From Liquidambar formosana (taxonomy: Eukaryota; Streptophyta; Magnoliopsida; Saxifragales; Altingiaceae): a stretch of 64,000 bases of DNA. The position numbers were made by a program, and so were the translations under genes. This document shows positions 9,590 to 22,898 of the stretch, in pieces. Location of the stretch: positions 21,914,375 through 21,978,374 of the forward strand of contig CM077827.1 in assembly GCA_039720395.1 (NCBI GenBank), written 5' to 3'. Positions within the stretch are counted from its first letter, which is position 1; every line of letters starts with the position of its first letter. The notes beneath the pieces are model-generated. The model searched no databases and was not told where the DNA came from. It was given only the letters and a program-made list of their open reading frames with translations.

Positions 9590-11781
9590 GCTGGTTCAAA
9601 CTCCCTTTTTGTTTCACACATGTAGGCCAATTGAAACATTTAAAATCCCCTAATTAAACTCTAATATCAAATATTAGGGTCTCTTTAATTAAACAAAACA
9701 ATTTCATTTAATTAAATAATTTCCAGATTTTAATTTAATCCTAGATTGTGTTTTAAACCATTTAAAACATTATAAAATTAATCACCATTAATTAAATAAT
9801 CAATTTCGGAATTAAATAAAATCAATATATTAATTAATTAGTGCATTAGGGTTTCCTAAAACCCTAAACCCTAAATGCATTAACTCTAAACCCTAAGTGT
9901 AACCCTAATGCATTAAATGCCTTATGATTGGTCAATTAATGACCAATCATTTAAACCCTAGGTTTATATGGTATTAATGATTAGGATTAGGGTTTAATTA
10001 ATGCCACCTAGGATATTAATTACACCTAATTAATATGCACTAATTAGGGTTTCTAAAAAACCCTAAACCTTAAACCTATTAAATGCCAAAGATTAATTAC
10101 TAAACCTTTAATGATCATGATTGGTCATTAATGACCAATCATTTAACCCTAGGTTAGATACATTAATTACTAGGTTTAGTTATTAATTAATGCATTAATA
10201 GAATTAGGGTTTAATTAATACGAATCAGGGTTTCCTAAACCCTAAACCCTAGACATCATAAATGCACTTAATTATACCCTAATAATTAATAACCATGATT
10301 GGTCATTTAATGACCAATCATTAAACACTTTAACTAAGGTAATTAATAGCCTAATTAGGGTTTCAATTAATGTAATTAATGAATTAGGGTTTTGTTATTA
10401 ATAGGAATTAGGGTTTCATCATAAACCCTAAGGCTGCCGCCACTTTAGTGGGCTGCCATGGCTAGGCAAGGCTGCCATGGCTTGGCCAGGCCGTGGGAGG
10501 CCATGGCCAGCAAAGGGGACTCGAGCTAGGGTGTGGGCCAAGCCCATGGACACGTGTGGAGTGGCCAATAGGGCTGTCTTCTTCAAAGAACATTAGGGTT
10601 TCAAGAACCCTAAATTGGCACCACCGTGGGAGGACCTCCAAGGTCACAAAAGTTTCTAAAACTTAATCAATTCAACTCCATCATCAAAACCAGCTTTTGT
10701 ATCATGTCCCTACATGAATTACTACGCTAATTGAAGTGGTTTGGATGATCAAATCATCCCCAATTGTTCTAAACAATTCAAGAACAGTAGGCTGTCCAGA
10801 ATTTGACAGCATACTGTCCCTGGTCACAAATTGATTTAAAACCGAGCAAAATGGTTAATTCAGGCTACCAAATTATTTTTTCTAGTATCCTACATGTCTT
10901 AGGAAACTAATGAAAGTGGTTTCATGCAATTTGGAGTTCCCTAGCTCAAGATATGAACAAAACTCCATTGATGACTTTATGCAGAAAAACAGCCTGCTGT
11001 GTTCTTCCAAGAAATCAAACTTTTTGATTCTTTATGCATCAAGACTCCTTTGAAACTTAAAGAAAATCATACATACATTATGTATAATGATCCTATAAAG
11101 AATATACATCAATTTCACAGAGTTTTCTGTTCAAAACAGTTGCAAGAACCATAGGGTTCTAAAACCCAGATTCGAACATGGTGGTTTTCTCCTTCTTCCT
11201 TCTGTTCTAGAATCATAATCCAATTATGATGCATCCGAATGCTTGGGAACCCTTTCCTACCATGTCTAGAACATAACCCAAGTGGTGGCAACCATTGCCA
11301 TGTTTTTGATCTCCATCAAAAACTCACAGTTGTGGCTGTTGCATCATTCCCGAGCAAAACTGTCTTCCCTGACAGTCTGTAGTAAAAAATTCATAACTTT
11401 CACTAAAAAACTCGGATCGATGAATCGTTTGTTGGGTTATAAAGCTGATTCGAAGAGCTTTCTAACCATATATGGCTCGAAAATTTTGGAGAAGAACTCT
11501 GATTTCGGCATGCAAAACAAGATGACGGTTTTTCATGGCTACCATGAAAACTGTTCTTCTTCTTCTCCAAACTCAATCCCTATTCAACTCTTGAATAACC
11601 AGCAGCTGTAAAACTTATTTTAGAAGAGGAATAGAAGGAGAATTAACCTAGGGTTCAATAACCCTAGGTTTGGCCATGAGAGGGAAACCATTCTAATGCA
11701 TGAACATAAATTCCAGATTTATTAACCAATCAATTTACCATAAATTCCAGCCCATATGCAGTTTGTATTAGGCATAATCAT
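9590..11781 (-). mobile_element. internal region of an LTR retrotransposon, no coding capacity seen
   Basis: Read on the minus strand this follows the primer site at 11794-11782. About 2.2 kb contain no recognisable gag or pol. They hold a tandem array (about 9640-10440), a GC-rich patch (10436-10560, repeated GGCTGCCATGGC) and A/T-rich text. The left boundary is arbitrary because no second LTR was found. It is either the long leader of a truncated element or a LARD-like non-coding element. Confidence 0.5.
9640..10440. repeat. tandem array (~178-193 bp units) with telomere-like and CCAAT-palindrome motifs
   Basis: Three units each contain a near-perfect palindrome made of ATGATTGGTC, an AT spacer and GACCAATCAT, at 9924-9950, 10117-10142 and 10295-10322 (spacings 193 and 178). 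Between them are repeated CCCTAAACCCTAAA and TTAGGGTTT blocks and TAATTAAT stretches. The CCCTAAA blocks resemble plant telobox or degenerate interstitial telomere motifs, but they are interspersed rather than in long perfect runs. Confidence 0.8.
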
Positions 11782-11794
11782 GGCTCTGATACCA
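11782..11794 (-). promoter_or_regulatory. primer binding site (initiator Met tRNA type)
   Basis: The minus strand reads TGGTATCAGAGCC, the standard plant copia primer site complementary to the 3' end of initiator methionine tRNA. It lies one base inside the LTR that starts at 11796, which fixes the element as minus-oriented with its 5' LTR to the right. Confidence 0.9.
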
Positions 11795-11795
11795 C

Positions 11796-13481
11796 TGTTG
11801 GGAATCTAACTAAGGAGGAAAACATACAAAGGCGGAATTAAAATTTTCCTATGATTTCCAAATCCATGAATCCGATTATGCATAATACAAAAACAATAAC
11901 CTAACTACCAAGAGAGTTAGGGTTACTTACAGTTGATGAATGTCTTTTCCTTTATGCTCTAAGCTTTGTCTTCTCCTTTTTGCTCCAAACATGAACTACG
12001 GGCAGCAATGAATGAGCAGTCCAAATGTACTACCTCCAACGATATCCACACCTAGCTAGAGCTTGATGTCCTTTCCTTCTTCTTCCTTATGGTTGCTAGA
12101 GGTGGAGAAGAGAGAGAGAGAGAGCCTTGTGAAATTTTTGGCCAACCCCTTGGGGATCGAATTGTGATGATGTCATCACATCATAATGTGGCTTATATAG
12201 CCACACAATAGGGCCGGCCATAGGGGAACTCCTAACCTTAGTGTATTTTGTGTAATTACTCTTAATTACACAATTAGCCCACTAGTTTGCATCAAATACA
12301 AATTAGCCCCTTAAAGAACTTTTCTTTAATCACTTATATCCTTTCTCTCACAGACAATCAAGCTCTCTTAGCATGATCAGTGTGTGACCCATTGGGTTCA
12401 TATCATCAAGTAGTAGGAATAGCACATGTTGTGCACAATGGAACACTTTCCATTAAGGGTCTAATTGGAACTCCTTCCAATTCCCTAATCGATTATAACT
12501 CATTTATATTAATTAGGGCTTCTACTAACCATGAGTAACACCTAGCATATGGCTTATGGTGTGGTCCTTAATGAGGTGAATAGTCATTTACAAAGAACCC
12601 TTCTTTTATAGTTTATAGGTTACAATTCCATCCTTCCATCAACACAATGTCTCCAATTGAACTAATAGGACATAGAAGTCTATCAAGTCCCTAGTTCAAT
12701 TACTTTATACTCATTCATTAATATCAACTCAATGATGAACTTATAGAAACTCTTTTCCATATTCATTCTACCATGGACCCATGGATTTAATGAGTTATAT
12801 TCAATGAATGCTATATGAGACATTCACTATCTTTTTCCTGAGAGTGATGAATTCCTTGTTGATCACTCACATGCTTTCACACACATAGCAGTAGGGCCAA
12901 TGAACACCTTTACAGACCTTTGAATAGGATCTGCACTTAGTGTTATCAAACTTCTAAAGCTACATGCATAAGACAACCATGGTGTCTTAGGTCTAAGGAT
13001 TACTTGTACCACTATAACAATGAGAAACTAATTGACAGGCAGGTTAAAACTCCGTTCAGTTTATCTCATATCTTTGGTCACATTCAGTGTACCTATTCTT
13101 ATAATAGGCACCCACTTGTTAGTTGTAGTGTCTCTACACAAATAGCTTGAGACTAGCTATCCTTCTATAGAGTCAACCTAACAAGTGTTAGTCCTATGGT
13201 TCATTACTGTCCATCATAGTGAACCTTTAACTAGGAATGTTTTAGGAGTTTAGTACAGAGATATATCTACAGTCTCAAAATTACAACTCTTTGTAATTTC
13301 ATATTCTCAACTCTAACTCCATGGACATATTATGCAAATATAAATGATGCATATGAACATAATAGAATAAGCCCTTTTATTAAATCAATAATAAATGTGA
13401 CATGCATAAATGAAATCAATTGATTGTTCCTAATCCCTAAATAATCATCTCCATGATTGGCTCTAGGGCATAATCCTAACA
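11796..13481 (-). mobile_element. 5' LTR of a retrotransposon (1686 bp)
   Basis: On the plus strand it begins TGTTGGGAATCTAAC and ends GGCATAATCCTAACA, so both ends follow the TG...CA rule and the termini form a short imperfect inverted repeat (TGTTGGGA with TGTTAGGA). It abuts the primer site at 11782-11794. The partner LTR is not in the window, so the element is truncated or its other half has been deleted. Confidence 0.85.
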
Positions 13482-15222
13482 CATCCTTGAAACATCATGC
13501 TTACAACAATATCATACTTTATAAAAAAGAAGAGAAAGCTATATATTACTTCTCAAAAAATAGGCCATGAAGTGTTCATAATGAAATATACTTAAATAGA
13601 AAATGAGGATGGTTTGTAAATAAAATCACAATATAAAGAAATATTTTTAAGAAATCTAGCATGGTCCCATCTAAAAATAGGACATACTAAGTTATTGATT
13701 TTTCAAACCTGTGCTAATAAATCAAAATCATACAACCTTCCACAGCTAAATTGTTATAATAAGTTGGCATTCTAGTTCTATAGAGTTCTATTGTCAATAC
13801 ACGCAGTATAAAAATACATTAAGGTTGTTTAAATAATATACAGACTACAAAATATGAAATAAACATCCGCTATGCGATGCCTATGTTAACCCCGATGTGA
13901 TGCCTCCTCATATGAGTGGTCATAACTTTGCTAAAAATTTTTGAAAAATGTTTCTAAAATAGGGTGAGTAAAACTCAATAGGTTACATTTTTTAAAGATG
14001 TAAACCAAAGTTTTAAAACAGTTTTGAGTAATAAGACATGATATAATTTAAATCACATTTCACAATTTAAATAAAAGGAAAGCATATAATTAACCAATTC
14101 ATCATCCATCATATCTAGTAATCAATAACATCAATATTTCAAACTAATATATTCTTCCTAGGTCATGTGGGGCCCTCGCGCACCAAATAAGAGGAAACAT
14201 AGCAAGACATCCCTGCTTAGGACCGCAGTAACCTCAAAAGGAAACACAGCATCCCTACTTGGGATCGTAGTAACTTCAATTTGAGTCTACCTCATTAGCC
14301 CAAGACTAAGGGATAGGAAGACACTGCACGACATCCCTTTTTTTCCTTTTGGGACCGCATCAATCCTGATTCCATTAGCCCTTATTATCACAATATCACA
14401 TAAATTTTTTATATAAATGTTCTTCCCATAATCATTTCGTAAATAATGATAAAGAAATGATTTTCAAAACATTTGTATAAAAGTAATCCATCAATATTAT
14501 GACTGTAAAATTTAGTCTAATAGGTTTCAAAACTAACCCATTGTACTAAAAAACACACAAGGGGTTTAAATACAACATGTATATTTCAAAATAGGGTGCA
14601 AATAACAAACCCTAGGTTTACCCATTTCATAAATTTCATAGAATTTTAACCCATACCATAAGAAATACAAAATATAGTTTGTAAACATGCAAACCCACAT
14701 GATTTTCTCCCAACCCATTTGTACAATGATTTACAACAATGAAAAATGCACCTACCTCTCAAACGATAGTTAGAAAAGTGAATTCGAGGGTATACGAGCA
14801 TAGATCAGGATAGAAATTGCAAGATCTAAGCACCACGTGGTCAGATCCGAGTTTTGGCGACTTCGTTCCTCGCCGTCGACCTCTCTATCTTTCTTATGCG
14901 ATCCTCTTTTTCTCTCCTTCTTCTCTCGGCTGAAACATAGTCAGAAAACCCATGAGAATCGTTTTTAAAAAAAATGGAATAGGGGCAAAATCATCATTTC
15001 ACAGACTTAAAAAAAAAATTTCAAACTACTGAAGCCTAATTGATTACCCTTCAAGAGCTCGATCAATGAGGGGGTAGGCAGAGCCCAATGGGCATTTCCA
15101 AGCTACCATCGATCAATTAGCCAAGCAAAAAATGTTCTATGATGTGTTGATTTCATCCGCATTTTCAATATTCTTCATTTGTTTTAAATTATATACATGT
15201 TACAACATTCTAGGTCATCACA
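13482..15222 (-). mobile_element. gypsy-type LTR region
   Basis: The block contains duplicated phrases (AAGACATCCCTGCTTAGG and CAGCATCCCTACTTGGG around 14200-14270) and a GGGTGAGTAAAACTCAATAGG segment. It ends in TAGGTCATCACA, the reverse complement of a TGTGATGACC... LTR start typical of chromovirus LTRs. No open reading frame of note is present. The left boundary is not fixed. Confidence 0.4.
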
Positions 15223-15540
15223 CTATACATTTCAAAGGCAATCCGACAGAGTTTTACTTATCTCTAGTCAAGCTAATCTGGAGATTTGAGACTTCCCCAT
15301 GCTATGGTTGGACTCTTCTAACTCTCTAAACTAGATGATAGGAATGTCAAACATAACTCTTTTGAACTTATAACTAGAGTGTTCATTGCTAAAAAAAATG
15401 GAATGTAAGGTTTTTAGGGCGTCAAAAGGGAACCAACTAGGGAGTGACTGTTCAATCACTTATGCAATGAAATTCAATCACTATTAGTGCCTTCAGCCTA
15501 ATTTTCTAGAATTCGAAAAAATGCGCTAAAATGCTCAATT
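15223..15540 (-). mobile_element. Tat-like LTR F, left part (split by the copia element)
   Basis: The sequence is interrupted at 15541 by the copia LTR and appears to resume at 45538. The combined piece ends at 46007 in GAAAATGGGGTTTCA, the terminus shared with the Tat-like LTRs of this window. The left end is uncertain, and no host gene is seen. Confidence 0.35.
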
Positions 15541-15857
15541 TGTTGTGAAATCAAGAACTTAGAACAAGTTGTGAAGAGAATAAAAACTTAAAACAACAAG
15601 TTTTGCATAGAGAGAATAAAGCTTGTCGTCATTTCTCATTTATCTTAATGTACATATTTCTTTAACCAAAGCCTTCTTTATATAGGCTCACATTCACCTA
15701 ACATTTGAAGTGGTGATGATTTCATCTCCCATTAACCAAGTGTATATTGACCATTTATCATAAGTGATTCATCCCCCATTATCAAGTGGTGTATAAGTGA
15801 TTCATCCACTATTACCAATTAGTGGCATCCACACACTAAAACACAATATTTATAACA
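15541..15857 (-). mobile_element. 3' LTR of the copia element
   Basis: This is 317 bp, starting TGTTGTGAAATCAAG and ending CAATATTTATAACA. It aligns along its length with the right LTR at 45218-45537 with scattered substitutions and small indels. In minus orientation it carries a TATA-like CTATATAAAG. Confidence 0.9.
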
Positions 15858-15870
15858 CTCCCCCTTGATG
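15858..15870 (-). promoter_or_regulatory. polypurine tract of the copia element
   Basis: The minus strand reads CATCAAGGGGGAG immediately before the LTR start TGTTATAAATATTG, the usual plus-strand priming site for a copia element. Confidence 0.85.
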
Positions 15871-16128
15871 TCCACCACAATAAGATAATGTGCCTCGTTA
15901 AAACTTTGCCAGAAAAACCCAGTGGGAAAAAATTAGCTAAGGAAAAAGAGTACAACATTTTGTGAATCTTAGAGTGGTGTTAGACGCACTAAAAAAAAAC
16001 TACCTCATTACCTTGCCAAGAAAACCAGTGGGACAAAACCAGATCGAAGGAAAAAGAGTATAGCGTATATATGTCCAAAAATGAATTCTCCCCCTGATAA
16101 GAAGATAGGTATAAACTTGATTGATCGC
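15871..16128 (-). other. copia 3' untranslated remnant
   Basis: Short non-coding internal sequence with two copies of the phrase AA(A/C)CCAGTGGGA(A/C)AAAA. It ends at the ATCGC target duplication of solo LTR B. Confidence 0.6.
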
Positions 16129-19100
16129 TGTGAACCACGGGTTTTGATCGAAACCCTTCTTTAAAAAGAATGTAGAGATTTAAATGAATAAAAATCTGTT
16201 TTTTAAAGGTTCACAAAAACAAACAAACAAGGAGTTGCCACCTCATTTTTTAAGGAAAAAAGGAAAACCATAAAAGTGTTTTAAATGAAACCTTTGAAAA
16301 CAAAACACATAACTCCGATCAAGGAAAAACAGGTCTTAACAAAACAAGAGAGGATTCGGAGACTAAGTTACGGTGTGGAAAGGTTCTAGGAAACATCCTA
16401 TAGGCACCCACATCGCTCTAAAATGGGTCTCTGAATTTATATGGGCTATTTCAATCACTTCCTAATTAGTCACCATGCATATGCAAAGAATTATCTATAA
16501 ACTATCCATTCATCCATAGACATCCATAAAGCATCCATAAACATTCATAAAGTATTATAAACATCCACAAAGTATCATAAACATCCATGAAAAAAATAAG
16601 AGAGATATGGAAAGCCGTAGAGAGAGACAAATGATAAGAAAAAAAGAAAAGAATAGAAAACCTAGGATACTTTATATCCTAGGGCAGACTTGAACATCAA
16701 ATAAGCACCTACGTATCCCACATGCAAAGATGTAAGGATCAAAGTCCACGTAATTTAATTGAGAATAGATTACTCCCTTTACAATGAACTATAAACCCTA
16801 AGTTTCCATTTTAAGAAAAAGAAGAGTTTAAAAAGAGAAGAACTTCCAAAAAAGGAATTTAAGAAAAGATAGAATTTGAGAAGAGAAAGGACTCTTATTC
16901 AATAAAAAGTTTTGGAAAAAGTAGGAAACTTAAGAATCATAGTTCAATGTGAAAGGAATAACCCAAGGGGGGAGAAAAGAATAATTCTTAATAAAACTCA
17001 CCATGAACCACTTACCATATGCCAATTATCTCAAAACAATGAGAAAACACCCATTAATCACCCTATATATGCTAGAGGGCAATTATCATGCTCAAACTAT
17101 CCATATCATATCCAAATCATCATTAGAAAAACTAAATCAAATCTAGACAGAATACTAAACATGCTCATAATAAAAATCAAAAGAAAAGCAAAACCCTAAT
17201 ATGCTTCTATATGCCTTAAACACCCTAACATGCATAAAACTATAAAAAAAAAAAAAAAAAAAAACATGCCAAATATGAATTATAATGATGAAAATATCAT
17301 ATAATAATCCAAAACATGAAAATAAAATTTAACATGATGCATTAGATAAGTATTTTATGTAAGAATGTGAAAAAATCATCCTTACGGCGAGTTTTTTTTA
17401 AGTAAAACTATCCTGAGATAATTTCACGTAGAAATCACTCCACATGAATAATTTCTTCACATATCCTATGTAAAATATATACCTAAGAATGCAAAGAAAC
17501 TCATGGAGCACTTAAACACACTTCAGAAAGCACCTATGCACAACCTCACACTTTAAGGACGATAATCATCCTTTAAAAGAATACACCTATGAAGATAAAG
17601 TTTACATAGTAAGTGTCCTATACAAAAGATACTTAAAATCATGCATATAATTGAACCATGAAGAGAAAATGGCCTAAACACATTGTCACACCCCATTTTT
17701 GTCACCTTAGCTAGGGCATATCATTTCATGTAGGATTTTGAGTCCTTTTTGAGTCTAGTCTTTTGCATTGAGTTTCTATGGCATTGAATATCATGTGTAT
17801 GAATTTTGAAGTGATTTGGAGTTCATCTCGATGGTCAATAAGAACTTTTGCGACTTAAAGGGCATAATCGTCTTTTTAGTCGTATATTTTCTATTTGACT
17901 TTGGAATGAATCCCGAGTCATTCCCTCGAGTTCATATGAGTATATAGAATCTATATATAGGTTCAATTTCATGAATTAATGGTTTAAGATCAATTCGGCT
18001 CGTAATGGTTCGAGTTGGCTAAAAGACCCTTTCTTGGTTTGCTCAAATTGACTCATAAGACCCAATCAATTTTCTCTCATTTAACTTCAATTGCGCTTTA
18101 TATATGTCCTAAACATGTTTAGAAAGATCAATTTTCGATTGGGAAAGCATTTGGTTCGACCTTGTGTACAAACCCAGCTTAGCGACGGTGAGGCACCATG
18201 GTTAACCACCTTTGTAAAACCTAACCATGCACCCATGGTTAAGGATTTTTGTCCTAAAATGCCTAAAAATGTGTTCTCCTTCGAAACACGGTCGTTTTGG
18301 CTTTTATTTCGTCAAAATCGGACTTAATTTGAAGATTTTAGGACTTCTAAAGCAAGTAGAAGTCAAAACCGAAGCGGAAAAGGAAACCCCTCGGGTAACC
18401 GTCCGGGGCTGGATGATCAGCCGTCTAGGCCCAGACAGCTAACCGTCCAGGCCTAGTTGGTCACCCGAGGACTCCTTCTTCAACTCAAACTCTGACTCTT
18501 TCTTCCCTCTTTTGACGCTTTCCTCTGCCAAAACAACTTGTTTGCTCTTAGGAGTGTGTAAGTTTGAGTTGTTTGAGCACCAAGAGAGTCTTTAATAGCC
18601 CTAGGATCATTATTTAATGAATTAATCTTAGCCATTGGTTTATGGGGTCAGTTCTCTATATAAAGGACATGATATTCAGCACATAGGAGGAGGGGAATTG
18701 CACTTTACACTTAGAGAGAGGAAGAGAGCTACGAGTTTGGAGAGCTAGAAGGACATCAAGAGGAGGCTCTTCAACCCTAAGCAAGCAAGGAAACAAGAAG
18801 TTTAAAGACAAGGAAGAGTCTACAAGAGGTAAGCATGTCTATTTAATGCTGAACATGTGCTTTCTACTTCTCCTTCTCCTTCTTCTTCTATGATGGTTCT
18901 AGTGCATGAAATAACTCCACATGTTAGGTTAGTTTGATATTTTTAGGATGTATTATGAATGATTTTGAGATGATTTATGGCTTTATATACTTGATAATCC
19001 CTGGTTTACTAAGGATTTGAGAGTATTATCTTTTCTATCCTCTTGAATCGTGCATAGTTCACATGTCTAGGTTGCTGTGATTATTATCATGAATTGATGC

Positions 19101-22043
19101 TTCTGTTAGTTAATATATATTATGTGAATGATATTCATGATGATTTGAGCATGTGTTAGAGTCATTGAATAGGGTTTTATGCATAGTTGTGAGATTAGGG
19201 TTTCGATAACCTTAAAATGACATAGGTCATATACAGCATGCTTAGCTTAGCTTTTTGAGTTGTTGCTCATTATAGTCATTCTATATATGCTGCATATAGT
19301 TGAATCATGCTAGGTTTGCATTCATGTAGTGGGTTTTATAGGTTTTTTGGAGACATTATCCTTTTTTAAGGATAATTATCCTTTTTGTTGAGTGAGGTTT
19401 TGCATGAGAGCTTTCTATGATGTGTTTAAGCATGAAATCACTTCTGTTGTATTCTAATATATATATTTTACGTAGGATATATTGACTGCACCTCCCCATA
19501 ACGACTTTTTTACATGAAATTGTCTTAGGATAGTTTCGCTTAAGAAAGCTCGCCGTAGGAAGGTCTATTTTCATATTTTACATAAAATATCATCCTTTTG
19601 GTTAGAATGTCCTTTGTTATCATGTTTATTGAGATTATTGGAGTCTCCCATGCTTGTTAGTGTGTCTTTCATAGGTTTTTATGCATGTTAGTTAGGTCAT
19701 TGCATGTAGGATTGAGTTAGAGTCCTTAGTTATTCATTATTCTTGTTGTATGCATGATAAATGGATGATTTTAGGCCTTGTCATGGTTCTGTCCAGATTA
19801 GAGTTTTGTTCTCTTTGCATGATTTTGTGCACTTGTAAGGGTGCAAACAGGTACAATGCTTGTCCTATTGCAAATAGGGCTGCTATGGCTTGAAAAGGCC
19901 AATGCTTGGAGCTTTTGCGCTTAGGTAAGTAGGGTATGAAGTGCCCTAATTCACTTTTCTTCTTTCTCTTCTCTTCTCCCTTCTAGGGTTACTTCTTAAT
20001 ACGGACACGTGGTAATTATCAAAGGTTTCCTTTGTTAATAAAATTCTGGTTTTTCTATCAAGGTTTTCCTCTTGTGGAAGTTTTCAATTGGGGATTATTC
20101 AATACATTTTTCGAACAAGGAAACCTAGGGTATTTACCATAGGTTTGTATTAGGTTGTAACCCTATTCTTTTCGAACTACGTGGACTTTGATCCATGTAT
20201 TTCGCTGCATGGTACGTAGGCACTCTTCGTGAGGCTCAAGTCCGTCCTAGGATCCAAGTATCCTAGGTTTTTCTTTTCTTTTCTTCTTTTTTTTCTGTTT
20301 TGTTTTAATTGAGTGAGTATGCATGGATGATTGGATGGAATATATGTTATGCATGCTGTCTTGTGATGATATATGTTGATATTTGAGTGAAAAAGATATT
20401 AAGTTAGCCCAATTAAATTAAGAGACCAACTCGGGCGATGTGGGTGCCTATGGGCTTTGCCCAGAACCTTCCCACGTCGTAACTTAGCCCCCGAATCCAA
20501 TTTTCTGGTTTCAAAGACTTTACTTTTCCTTTAATGGAGTCATGTGGTTTTGAAAATAAAACATTTTTGTGGTTTTCCTCTTTTCTCTAAAAAACGAGGT
20601 GGCGACTCCTTTTTCTTTGTTGTCTTTCACCCATCCACATTTTTTTTTCGCCAAATCCTTGTGGGCCGTTTTTCAGGGGTTCACACACATCAACTAATTT
20701 TCTAGGTAAACATACCCCTATTCTAGAGAGAGAAAACTATCCTACCAGCAAACAATTCACAATCCTACTTCACTTGCATGCTTTTCACATCATACGAATC
20801 ATATATACTCTAAAATAGAGAGCATATATGATTCTTGATTCAATATCAAACCATAATTATGCAGAGAATAGAGTAGAAAGAAGAAGAAACTATAGAAAAA
20901 GGAGAATAAGGATGCAAGGAAGCTTACAACAAAGCAAAGGTTTTCGCTGCGTTCTTCCTTCTTGTTGGACTTGATTGCCTTCTAGTTCCTCTTTAAAATT
21001 GCAGTAGAATGCTCCTTCCAAGTGATATGAGCGTGTGAAAATTCGTTCTCCCTAGTTCTCCTATGAATATGATGTGTCAAAAATCAAAAGTCCAACCCCT
21101 TAATGCTGATGAATGAGCCTCTATTTATAACCAACCAGTCATGTGAACCAATGGTTGAGATTAATTCACCAAAAAACCAATCTAAGGCTATTATAAAATC
21201 CCCTAGATGTTGGACAACTCAAAATCACATCCCTATAGGTTTAAAACACTTTTGGAAGGAAGAAATTCGGAGTAAAAGAGTCCAAATCCGTCAAAACAAC
21301 AAAATAGGACAAACAAAAGCGGAGTGCTCGGGTGACCGGTTGGGCCAATTTGTTGGATCAGTTGGGCCAACCGGTCACCTATCCAATTGGTTCATTCGAG
21401 ACCAATCTCAGGTTTCCCCAATTTTAAGGATTTCTTACTTAATTCGAACTCCCAACTTCAAAAGGTCATATATTCTTCAAATTAACTCCGATTTGAGTGA
21501 TTCAAAAGCCAAAATTTCAAGGATTCAATGTAGAATAAGACTAGAATATTCTTGGACCAAAAAATTCCTAACCATGGTCAAGTGGCTGGGTTTTCATAAG
21601 GTAGTTAATTGAAAAATGGTCAATTAGCCATAAGGTAATATGGTGAATCAATCCAAAACCTATTCAATAATTAAATTAGCACTTCAATTAGGCTCATTTC
21701 ATCATTTTAAGACCAATGGAACAATTCAGAACAAGTTTCAGAGTCAATTGGAAAATATACGAAATAAAAGACAAAATTGCCCTTCAAGTCGCAAAAGTTC
21801 TAATTACCTATCCAAACCTATCTAAAATTGAACCAAATTTGACACACATGTCCTAGATGATCCTAGAAACTAAATGCAACTGATGGGGCTAAAAACTGAG
21901 ACAAAAACATGCATGCAATGATGTACTATTCTCATAGGCTTAAAAGGGCAAAAGTATCCTTCAAGGCTTAGAGACTTCTAAATACTTCAAGAATTCATGA
22001 AATGAGTTCATGAACTCCTAGGGATGAAAATGGGATGTCTACA
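16129..22043 (-). mobile_element. solo LTR B (Tat/Ogre-like), split by solo LTR A
   Basis: On the plus strand it begins TGTGAACCACGGGTTTTG and ends GAAAATGGGATGTCTACA, flanked by a perfect 5-bp duplication ATCGC (16124-16128 and 22044-22048). After subtracting LTR A and its duplication, the LTR is about 2.9 kb. It shares the conserved LTR module with A, C and D (GAGTTGCCACCTC; CCTATAGGCACCCA; GATCAAAGTCCACGTA). The apparent open frames at 16912-17199 and 21103-21612 match no protein I know and lie within the LTR, so they are not called. Confidence 0.9.
17684..20685 (+). mobile_element. solo LTR A (Tat/Ogre-like)
   Basis: It starts TGTCACACCCCATTTTTG, ends CAGGGGTTCACA and is flanked by a perfect 5-bp duplication CACAT (17679-17683 and 20686-20690). 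At 3002 bp it is intact and inserted into LTR B in the opposite orientation. Its termini are the reverse complement of those of LTR C, so A and C belong to one family. A TATAAAGG-like box (CTATATAAAGG, about 18655-18665) followed by a leader-like AGAGAGAGGAAGAGAG marks the likely U3/R boundary. Confidence 0.92.
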
Positions 22044-22048
22044 ATCGC

Positions 22049-22898
22049 AAATTCGATGCATTCCAATTTTGTGCACTATCATCTTGAATGCTACTATTAA
22101 TAGTAATTTAGTAAATAAATCTGCAAGATCATTTCTTGAACGTGTCTTACTTGACATCAATATCACTGCTTTTATGGAGTTTATATTTATGTGCTTGATA
22201 GGATCACCTTTGATACAACTTCTTCTAATCGGTAGTTCTACAGATGCAGCATAAAATATGTCTAATGCCATTCCAATTTTGTCGAGTTGGAGCAGAGTTG
22301 AATCCTACTAAAAAGTTGACTAAAAATGATGTATAAGGGTTAGTGCATTATGCTAGATATAACAAAACGCCTATTGCACTAAGATATAGTACTTAAGGAC
22401 CAAGTAGTATTTCATTATCTTCTTTGGGGTGAAATTGATCTTTCTTAATATCAAGAGATCAAACTATCATAGAAGAACTTAATAGATGTGATTTATCCAT
22501 ATTAAGATGTTTTAATACTTTTTCGGTATGATAAGGATTTTGTTTGATTTATGCTCGAACTACAGGCTGAGACAATATTTCGTTTTCTCTTCTTTAAATA
22601 TTTAGCATTTTTCATAAACTCTTCAAGAGTCTCAATTAAATTTGTATCATCAACATAAATTGTAATGATGACTAATCCTAATTCTGATTTCTTTAAGGGC
22701 ATATGGAATTGTTAATATATCCTTCTTTAATTAAGTACTCATTGAGACGATTTTACCACATTCTTCTAGATTGTTTTAATCCATACAAGGATTGTCTCAG
22801 TTTAATTAAGTACATTTTTGTGATATTTGCTTCAAGCAATTTGGATCCTTCAGGGCCCTTCATATATATATCTGCATCTAAAATTCCATATAGATATG
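22049..22898 (-). pseudogene. copia reverse transcriptase/RNase H remnant
   Basis: On the minus strand, from right to left, the remnant shows KKSELGLVIITIYVDDTNLI (the YVDD catalytic box of reverse transcriptase) and NAKYLKKRKRN. Then come DQFHPKEDNEILLGP, YLSAIGVLLYLA, SAPTRQNWNGIRHI and finally SRNDLADLFTKLL of the RNase H end. Stops, frameshifts and an internal deletion between the YVDD region and the DQFHP segment break it. Order and spacing fit a Ty1-copia pol read towards the left LTR. Confidence 0.85.

Noticed and set aside
9853..9895. Telomere-like CCCTAAA repeats
   Set aside because: The blocks are short, interrupted and part of a larger tandem unit in a retroelement, so they are not a telomere or a true interstitial telomere array.
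11282..11611. 109-codon plus-strand open frame
   Set aside because: It is antisense to the leader of the minus-strand LTR element, with no domain recognised.
21103..21612. 169-codon plus-strand open frame
   Set aside because: It lies inside solo LTR B on the antisense strand of that LTR, with no recognisable motif.
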